Source: Tropicimonas sp047971885
Lineage (GTDB): Bacteria > Pseudomonadota > Alphaproteobacteria > Rhodobacterales > Rhodobacteraceae
DNA length: 64,000 nucleotides
Assembly (NCBI RefSeq): GCF_047971885.1
Contig: NZ_JBKEAE010000021.1
Location: 19,171 to 83,170, forward strand
Reading direction: 5' to 3'
The first letter of the stretch is position 1. Every line of letters starts with the position of its first letter. A program made the translations under genes and the position numbers. This document shows, in pieces, positions 58,797 through 64,000 of the stretch. The notes under the pieces were generated by a model. That model saw only the letters and a program-made list of their open reading frames with translations. It was not told the origin of the DNA and searched no databases.

Positions 58797-59561
58797 TCAG
58801 GCCCGCCCTCCGGCGTCCTTTCGTTCCACCGGCAGCGGAATGGCATCGGCGGCGGGCTTTTCACCGTCCTTGCGGTCGGCGGGATAGACGAGGCCGGCGG
58901 AAATGACGAGCTTGGCGGCGTTCTCGACGCTCATGTCGAGATAGATAAGATCGCTTTCAGCAACGAAAAGCAGAAAGCCCGAGGTCGGATTCGGCGTTGT
59001 CGGCAGGAAGACCGACATGATCCGCTCGTTGCGGGGAATGTTCCGCGAAACCTCCCCCTTGGCGCTGGTCGAGACGAAGGCGATCGCCCACAGCCCCTCG
59101 CGCGGGTATTCGATCAGGCAGGCCTTGTCGAACTTGCTTTCCGTCTGGGCAAAGACCGTTTCGGCGATCTGTTTCACGCCGCTGTAGATCGAGCGGACAA
59201 TCGGCATCCGGTCGACCAGCCCCTCGGCCCAGCCGATCAGCGAACGGCCGATCACGCCCTTGGCGATCCAGCCGACAAGGACGGTGAAGAACAGGAAAAA
59301 GAACACGCCCATGCCGCGGACGTTGATCGTCGTGTCCTCACCGAAGACGCGCCTGAAGAATGTATCGGGCTGATAGGCGCTCGGCACCAGCGGCAGCACA
59401 AAGGCATCCACCCATCCCACCACGGTCCAGATCAGCCAGACGGTCAGCCCGACCGGCGCGATCACCACCAGACCGGTCAGAAAGGACGAGCGCAGATTGG
59501 CAAACAGGCCCGACCGCTTTCGCGGCAGGTGAATATCTTCCTGTCCGTTGTTCTCGGGCAT
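58797..59561 (-). CDS. DUF502 family inner-membrane protein
   Basis: A 254-residue membrane protein: LRSSFLTGLVVIAPVGLTVWLIWTVVGWVDAFVLPLVP and GMGVFFFLFFTVLVGWIAKGVIGRSL as membrane segments, followed by a soluble beta-rich part (MPIVRSIYSGVKQIAETVF, SVFLPTTPNPTSGFLLFV). DUF502 is widely conserved; some members affect membrane protein or envelope function but there is no settled role. GGG-rich sequence precedes the ATG. It is separated from psuG by 85 bp. Confidence 0.88.
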   Translation of the reverse strand: MPENNGQEDIHLPRKRSGLFANLRSSFLTGLVVIAPVGLTVWLIWTVVGWVDAFVLPLVPSAYQPDTFFRRVFGEDTTINVRGMGVFFFLFFTVLVGWIAKGVIGRSLIGWAEGLVDRMPIVRSIYSGVKQIAETVFAQTESKFDKACLIEYPREGLWAIAFVSTSAKGEVSRNIPRNERIMSVFLPTTPNPTSGFLLFVAESDLIYLDMSVENAAKLVISAGLVYPADRKDGEKPAADAIPLPVERKDAGGRA

Positions 59562-59646
59562 GATGGGGCGCTACCAACTCGTTCCAGATGATAGCTAGGT
59601 GGCCGGATCATCCATGGCAAGCGTTAACGCCGGCAATTCGTTCAAA

Positions 59647-60561
59647 TCAGCGCGCCCTGGCGATTTCATCAGCAATTTCAGCCGCCAATCGCGCATTATT
59701 CAGTACCAGTGCGATGTTTGCGTCGAGCGATCTTCCCCCGGTCAGTTCGAAGATGCGTTGCAGCAGAAAGGGTGTCACGGCCTTGGCCGCGATGTTCCGC
59801 GCCTCCGCCTCGGCCTGCGCCTGCGCGATGACCGGCGCCAGAACCCCGGTGGGAATTTCATCGGCCACAGGTATCGGGTTGGCGACCAGTTGTCCGCCCG
59901 CCAGCCCGAGTTCCCGCCGCATCCGATGCGAGGCGGCAATTTCGGCGGCGGTCTCCATGCGCAACGGCGCGGGCAGCCGCGAGTCGCGCGACCAGAAGGC
60001 GGGCAGGGTGTCCTGCCCGAAAGCGATGACCGGCACGCCGAGCGTTTCCAGTACCTCGAACGTCTTCGGCAGATCGAGGATCGCCTTGGCGCCGGCGGCG
60101 ACAACCGTGACCGGGGTGCGCGCAAGCTCGTGAAGATCGGCCGAAATGTCGAAACTTGCCTCGGCTCCCCTGTGCACACCGCCGATGCCGCCGGTGGCAA
60201 AGACCGGTATGTCGGCCAGATGTGCCGCGATCATCGTCGCGGCAACCGTCGTCGCGCCGTTGCCACCGCGTGCCATGCACACGGCAAGGTCTGCCCGGCT
60301 GAGCTTGGCGACATCCCCGGCCCGGGCGAGCCTGTCGAGCTGGGCAGCTTCGAGCCCCACGTGCAGCGTGCCCCCCAGCACCGCAATTGTCGCGGGCACC
60401 GCCCCGGCGCTCCGCACTGCCGCCTCGACCCGCCGCGCCGTTTCGATATTCTGCGGGTGGGGCATGCCATGGGTGATGATGGTGCTTTCCAGCGCCACGA
60501 TCGGCGCGGCGTTGGCGCGCGCCGCGGCAACCTCGCTGGAATAGGCTATGGACAGGTTCAC
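59647..60561 (-). CDS. psuG: Pseudouridine-5'-phosphate glycosidase
   Basis: A 304-residue PsuG that splits pseudouridine 5'-phosphate into uracil and ribose 5-phosphate. Blocks: PIVALESTIITHGMPHPQNIETAR, VLGGTLHVGLEAAQLDRLA, DLAVCMARGGNGATTVAATM, VFATGGIGGVHRGAE and KAVTPFLLQRIFELTGGRSLDANIALVLNNA. It starts with GTG 60561, one base after the psuK stop, after GGAGA, so it is coupled to psuK. Together they degrade pseudouridine from RNA turnover. Confidence 0.93.
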   Translation of the reverse strand: MNLSIAYSSEVAAARANAAPIVALESTIITHGMPHPQNIETARRVEAAVRSAGAVPATIAVLGGTLHVGLEAAQLDRLARAGDVAKLSRADLAVCMARGGNGATTVAATMIAAHLADIPVFATGGIGGVHRGAEASFDISADLHELARTPVTVVAAGAKAILDLPKTFEVLETLGVPVIAFGQDTLPAFWSRDSRLPAPLRMETAAEIAASHRMRRELGLAGGQLVANPIPVADEIPTGVLAPVIAQAQAEAEARNIAAKAVTPFLLQRIFELTGGRSLDANIALVLNNARLAAEIADEIARAR

Positions 60562-60562
60562 G

Positions 60563-61447
60563 TCAGGTCTCCGAAACATAGGCCGCTGTTGTGTGCAGCG
60601 CGCATTCAAGGGCCGCCTGACCGGCAAGCCCGCGCATCTCGGCCGCGATATGGGCCGCCATGAAGGTATCGCCGGCGCCCGTCACACGGGTGACGACCAC
60701 CTGCGGCGGGTGCCCGACCCGCAGCCCGCCGGGGCCGGATTCGGCCATAGGCGCGGCGCCGTCGGTCACCAGAGCGCGCCGCGCACCCAGGGCGCGCATC
60801 CCTTCGGCCGCGGCCTGAGCGTTTTCGAATTTCCTGTCGCAGATCAGCCCGGCCTCGATGCGGTTGACATAGAGCGTGGCGCCGGGGTGACGCAGCAGCG
60901 GCACAAGCCGGGAGGCCTTGCCCGGCGAGGCGGGCGCGATGCGCAGATCGGCATTCGAAAACAATGTGTTGCCGGCGATATCTGACAGAAGTCTTTCCGT
61001 CAGGTTGCCATCCAGCGCAATGACGCCCGGGTATGGGGCATCGGGTGTGCCTAGCCGCCCATCGCGCAGCGGTTCAAGTATGCTGTCGCCGGCGCGTTCC
61101 AGTGAATGGGCGTCGGCAATCGCCGCGATCAGCCCGTTTTCGGCCTCGATTGCCATGTACTGATCGGTCGGCAGGTCGTCCGACCAGGTCACGTGTTCGG
61201 TGAGCATGCCCATCGCCCCGGCGGCCCCGGCCAGTTCCCGCCCGGCGGGGTCGCGCCCCAGCAGCGTCAGCAGGGCCGGCCGCAGTCCTTCGCGCACCAG
61301 CGCCATGGCGATATTCATCGCAACCCCGCCGGGCAGGCGGGTGATCCGGCCTGGAACATCGTGCCCGACCGCCATCGAACGGGGCGTGCGCCCGATCACG
61401 TCCCAGAGAACGGAACCGATGCAGAGAATATCGGGGGCGGTATTCAT
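60563..61447 (-). CDS. psuK: Pseudouridine kinase (PfkB family)
   Basis: A 294-residue PfkB-type sugar kinase: ILCIGSVLWDVIGRTPRSMA at the N-terminus, RLPGGVAMNIAMALVREG, and the C-terminal ATP/substrate site VTGAGDTFMAAHIAAEMRG with the catalytic Asp in GAGD. Operon with psuG identifies it as pseudouridine kinase. ATG 61447 has AAAGG upstream; the frame is open further 5' to 61555. The 218-bp gap to rpsB carries the divergent promoters and a GGGG/CCCC hairpin (about 61578-61592) in the rpsB leader. Confidence 0.93.
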   Translation of the reverse strand: MNTAPDILCIGSVLWDVIGRTPRSMAVGHDVPGRITRLPGGVAMNIAMALVREGLRPALLTLLGRDPAGRELAGAAGAMGMLTEHVTWSDDLPTDQYMAIEAENGLIAAIADAHSLERAGDSILEPLRDGRLGTPDAPYPGVIALDGNLTERLLSDIAGNTLFSNADLRIAPASPGKASRLVPLLRHPGATLYVNRIEAGLICDRKFENAQAAAEGMRALGARRALVTDGAAPMAESGPGGLRVGHPPQVVVTRVTGAGDTFMAAHIAAEMRGLAGQAALECALHTTAAYVSET

Positions 61448-61665
61448 GCGCCTTTCTTGCTCGGCATCACAGGGCTGGCAAGCCCCAACCGCCGCCGCCC
61501 GGATTTCACCCCGAGGGCTTGCAATGATCCGCCCGCCGGTGTAAGCGCGCCACACTTCACAGGCGGGGCCTGGGCCATCGGGGGAGACATCCCCGTTCGG
61601 TCCGCCGGTTGGGAGAGATCCCTGAATGACCCTGCCGAGGACGCGAAACCGGAAAGGACAAAGAC

Positions 61666-62454
61666 ATGGCGCTTCCTGAATTCTCCAGTCGCCAGCTCTT
61701 GGAAGCTGGCGTTCACTTCGGCCACCAGACGCAGCGGTGGAACCCCCGCATGGCCGAATACATCTATGGCGATCGTAACGGTATCCACATCATCGACCTG
61801 ACGCAGACCGTGCCGATGCTCGACGCCGCGCTCAACGCGGTGCGCGAGACCGTGGCCAAGGGCGGGCGTATCCTGTTCGTCGGCACCAAGCGGCAGGCGC
61901 AGAAGCCGATTGCCGACGCCGCCGAACGCTGCGCGCAATATTACATGAACCACCGCTGGCTGGGCGGAACGCTGACCAACTGGAAAACCGTTTCGCAATC
62001 CATCGGCCGCCTTCGGTCGATCGACGAGACGATGGCGATGGGCGCCGAAGGGCTGACCAAGAAAGAGCGCCTGCACATGGAGCGCGACCAGCAGAAGCTG
62101 CAAGCCAGCCTTGGCGGTATCCGCGAGATGGGCGGCCTGCCGGACCTGCTGTTCGTGATCGACGTCAACAAGGAAGACCTGGCCATCGCCGAAGCCCGCA
62201 AACTCGGCATCCCGGTTGTCGCCGTTGTCGATACCAACGCCTCGCCCGAGGGTGTGGATTATGTGGTCCCAGGCAATGACGATGCCGCCCGTGCCATCGC
62301 GCTTTATTGCGATCTCGTCTCGCGAGCGGCGCTCGACGGCATGTCGGCCCAGATGGATGCCGCCGGTATCGATGTCGGCGCGATGGAAGACGGCCTGACC
62401 GAAGAGGGACTCGAAATCGCCCCCGAAGAGGCCGAAACCCCGGCTGAAGCCTGA
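61666..62454 (+). CDS. rpsB: Small ribosomal subunit protein uS2
   Basis: A 262-residue S2: LEAGVHFGHQTQRWNPRMAEYIYGDRNGIHIIDLTQTV, RGGRILFVGTKRQAQKPI-like and DLLFVIDVNKEDLAIAEARKLGIPVVAVVDTN, with an acidic C-terminal extension (EEGLEIAPEEAETPAEA). AGGACAAAGAC precedes the ATG. The leader contains a short GGGG/CCCC hairpin that could take part in autoregulation, but I see no known motif. tsf follows after 92 bp. Confidence 0.98.
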   Translation: MALPEFSSRQLLEAGVHFGHQTQRWNPRMAEYIYGDRNGIHIIDLTQTVPMLDAALNAVRETVAKGGRILFVGTKRQAQKPIADAAERCAQYYMNHRWLGGTLTNWKTVSQSIGRLRSIDETMAMGAEGLTKKERLHMERDQQKLQASLGGIREMGGLPDLLFVIDVNKEDLAIAEARKLGIPVVAVVDTNASPEGVDYVVPGNDDAARAIALYCDLVSRAALDGMSAQMDAAGIDVGAMEDGLTEEGLEIAPEEAETPAEA

Positions 62455-62546
62455 TATCCTGCGGGTGTTTCGGCACCCGTCATCGAATTGACACAGGCGG
62501 CGGGCGCTGGCCTGCCGCATCGGGACCCCAATCGAGGAGAGCCAAG

Positions 62547-63422
62547 ATGGCTATCACCGCGAAACTGGTGAAAGAACTGCGCGACATGACCGGCGCGGGC
62601 ATGATGGATGCCAAGACGGCACTGACCGAGGTGAACGGCGACATGGATGCCGCCGTCGACTGGCTGCGCACCAAGGGCCTGGCCAAGGCCGCCAAGAAAT
62701 CGGGCCGGACCGCTGCCGAAGGGCTTGTCGGCGTCAGGGTCGAAGGGGGCAGGGGTGTCGTCGTCGAGGTCAATTCCGAGACCGACTTCGTTGCCAAGAA
62801 TGCCGAGTTTCAGGACATGGTGCGCGCGATCGCCGATGCAGCGATGAACGCCAGCGATCTGGAGGCGCTGATGCAGGCCGATCTCGGCGGCAAGACCGTC
62901 GAGCAGGTCGTGACCGACAAGATCGCCACCATCGGCGAGAACATGACCGTACGCCGCATGGCCAGGGTCGAGGGTGAAACCGTGGTTTCCTATGTCCACA
63001 ACGCCGTTTCCCCCGGACTGGGCAGGATCGGCGTTCTGGTGGCGATGAACGGCGGCAGCGAGGAGTTCGGCAAGCAGGTTGCGATGCATATCGCCGCCGT
63101 CAGCCCGGCGTCGCTGTCCGAGGCCGATCTCGACCCGGCGATCGTCGAGCACGAGCGTCAGGTCCAGATCGACATCGCCCGCGAATCCGGCAAGCCGGAG
63201 CAGGTGATCGAAAAGATGATCGAAGGCCGGATGAAGAAATTCATGGCCGAGGTCACGCTGCTTGGGCAGAACTTCGTCATCAACCCCGATCTGACGGTCG
63301 GCGCGGCCGCCGGTGAAGCCGGTGCCGAGATCCTTGCCTTCGTCCGCATGGAGGTCGGGCAGGGAATCGAGAAGAAGCAGGAGGATTTCGCCGCCGAGAT
63401 CGCCAAGGCGGTTCAGGGCTGA
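62547..63422 (+). CDS. tsf: Elongation factor Ts
   Basis: A 291-residue EF-Ts, the nucleotide exchange factor of EF-Tu: N-terminal UBA-like helix pair (LVKELRDMTGAGMMDAKTALTEVNGDMDAAVDWL) and core with EVNSETDFVAKN, plus coiled-coil and C-terminal part. GAGGAG lies before the ATG. The 62462-62479 CGGGTG/CACCCG hairpin between rpsB and tsf could be a processing or attenuation site. A strong terminator follows. Confidence 0.98.
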   Translation: MAITAKLVKELRDMTGAGMMDAKTALTEVNGDMDAAVDWLRTKGLAKAAKKSGRTAAEGLVGVRVEGGRGVVVEVNSETDFVAKNAEFQDMVRAIADAAMNASDLEALMQADLGGKTVEQVVTDKIATIGENMTVRRMARVEGETVVSYVHNAVSPGLGRIGVLVAMNGGSEEFGKQVAMHIAAVSPASLSEADLDPAIVEHERQVQIDIARESGKPEQVIEKMIEGRMKKFMAEVTLLGQNFVINPDLTVGAAAGEAGAEILAFVRMEVGQGIEKKQEDFAAEIAKAVQG

Positions 63423-63455
63423 GACACGCCCGGTCGACCATCGACCGGCAACGAC

Positions 63456-63480
63456 AACGCCGCCTCTCGGGGCGGCGTTT
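63456..63480 (+). terminator. Intrinsic terminator after tsf
   Basis: A perfect 9-bp stem AACGCCGCC / GGCGGCGTT with a 6-base loop, T-run to 63482. It ends the rpsB-tsf unit. Confidence 0.92.
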
Positions 63481-63529
63481 TTCATATCGGGGTACCTGCG
63501 CAAACGGCACATATGGCCCGAAAACGGAA

Positions 63530-63562
63530 AGGCGGCACAGTCACGGGTAGACTGTGCCGCCT
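63530..63562. repeat. Perfect 12-bp inverted repeat
   Basis: AGGCGGCACAGT - 9-base loop - ACTGTGCCGCCT, in the 455-bp gap 63423-63877. On the reverse strand the stem is followed by TTTCCGTTTT, so it might be a terminator of a long tail of the LuxR-type gene ending at 63878; on the + strand it is followed by no T-run. The rest of the gap holds no gene I can support. Confidence 0.7.
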
Positions 63563-63877
63563 GATCCAATTGGGACCGGCGGTCAAAGGGGATGCCACCG
63601 CTGGCCCTGGATGGTGCCGACCCGAAAGATGGAAAATGCATCCTCGGGCCGACGTTCCGGTTTCCCGGTGCGAACCACCTTTGCTCTCAATCCAGAGCCT
63701 CCGGCGATCCGCTGTTCCTTGGCTAATTGCCACCACTCACGGAACAAGTAGAAGATGCCAATTCAGGACGATTTTAGAAAGTCCGGAATCCCTGACCGTG
63801 GAACCTTCCGCGCGCGCTGCTGACGCCGGCGCTTCGCGGCGTACCGCCTCGATGGCGCGCAGCGCACGCGGGGCGGC

Positions 63878-64000
63878 TCAGTCCTCGACGATGAATATCT
63901 GATTGAGAAACGAAGCCTTCAGAACGGCTTGCGCGGTGGTCATCACGTCCAGCGCCTCGCGCGCAAGGCGCAGATGCTTCTCGATCGTCGCGGGGGTCAG
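63878..64000 (-). CDS. LuxR-type transcriptional regulator (3' end)
   Basis: The last 40 residues of a regulator with a LuxR-type HTH, TGA at 63878-63880. The visible sequence, LTPATIEKHLRLAREALDVM then TTAQAVLKASFLNQIFIVED, is the recognition helix and final helix of a GerE/LuxR domain (TPATIEKHLRLAREAL) and matches the end of autoinducer-binding LuxR-like proteins of Rhodobacterales in shape. The gene continues beyond the window end, so its N-terminal domain is unseen. Confidence 0.72.
   Translation of the reverse strand: MTPATIEKHLRLAREALDVMTTAQAVLKASFLNQIFIVED

Noticed and set aside
63513..63902. A 129-codon + strand frame at the right end
   Set aside because: It crosses the 12-bp inverted repeat and the antisense end of the LuxR-type gene, with no domain and no clear start.

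Overview
The window is a 64 kb chromosomal segment of a GC-rich alphaproteobacterium, most likely a member of the Rhodobacterales (Rhodobacteraceae-like). The evidence is a monomeric-type isocitrate dehydrogenase, the ribB-ribH-nusB order, an alphaproteobacterial LexA box (GTTC-N7-GTTC) before mmcB, a tRNA-His with a G1:U72 pair, A73 and no G-1, a SUV3-like helicase next to an S4 protein, fdxA and carD, a PaaI thioesterase gene before rplM-rpsI, and VPLPA-CTERM surface proteins. Most of it is core housekeeping sequence. I see no prophage, insertion sequence, CRISPR array or plasmid feature.

Layout. 1-9.2 kb: 3' end of icd; a four-gene reverse-strand operon (CPFC-motif Tat protein, LolCDE/MacB-like ABC ATPase and permease, PCuAC-like His-rich periplasmic protein) that looks like a metal-handling system; two convergent alkaline phosphatases; tRNA-His; a small conserved protein; SOS-controlled mmcB; a small membrane protein. 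9.2-13.9 kb: nusB, ribH, ribB; a DUF4198 gene behind a cobalamin riboswitch; an alpha/beta hydrolase with an SCP2 protein. 13.9-21.1 kb: TPR protein, SUV3-like helicase, S4 protein, fdxA, carD (preceded by a candidate small RNA), divergent cobS and cobT. 21.2-32.8 kb: Kef-type antiporter, a large envelope protein with a possible PilM/GspL-like head and PilP/GspC-like tail, a SIMPL protein, metY, an SRPBCC protein, clpP-clpX, an Asp-box repeat protein and a RidA protein.

32.9-44.9 kb is a carbohydrate island: an altronate/galactarate dehydratase-type gene divergent from a GntR regulator across a near-perfect operator dyad, a galactofuranose-type ABC importer (binding protein, double ATPase, two permeases) whose last gene overlaps a second GntR regulator, a monoheme cytochrome, a HAD phosphatase, and galT-galK. 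45-52.2 kb: an octaheme cytochrome with a HEAT/TPR-like tail, trmO, a small unknown, a dimethylglycine/sarcosine dehydrogenase-like protein, an enoyl-CoA hydratase and a thioesterase. 52.2-64 kb: rplM-rpsI, two tandem VPLPA-CTERM proteins, a peptide-binding protein, a promoter-terminator unit that looks like an orphan small RNA, bdhA, an internally deleted patatin gene, a DUF502 protein, psuK-psuG, rpsB-tsf and the 3' end of a LuxR-type regulator.

The points that most deserve a second look are the metal-type ABC operon in which the Cu ligands of the PCuAC protein appear to be replaced by His-rich tails, the two candidate small RNAs, the B12-riboswitch-controlled DUF4198 gene with an overlapping short frame, the PilM-to-PilP-like fusion protein, and the deleted patatin. 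I did not find a clearly new defence or biosynthetic system. All functional assignments come from reading the sequence and from family knowledge; no database search was run.
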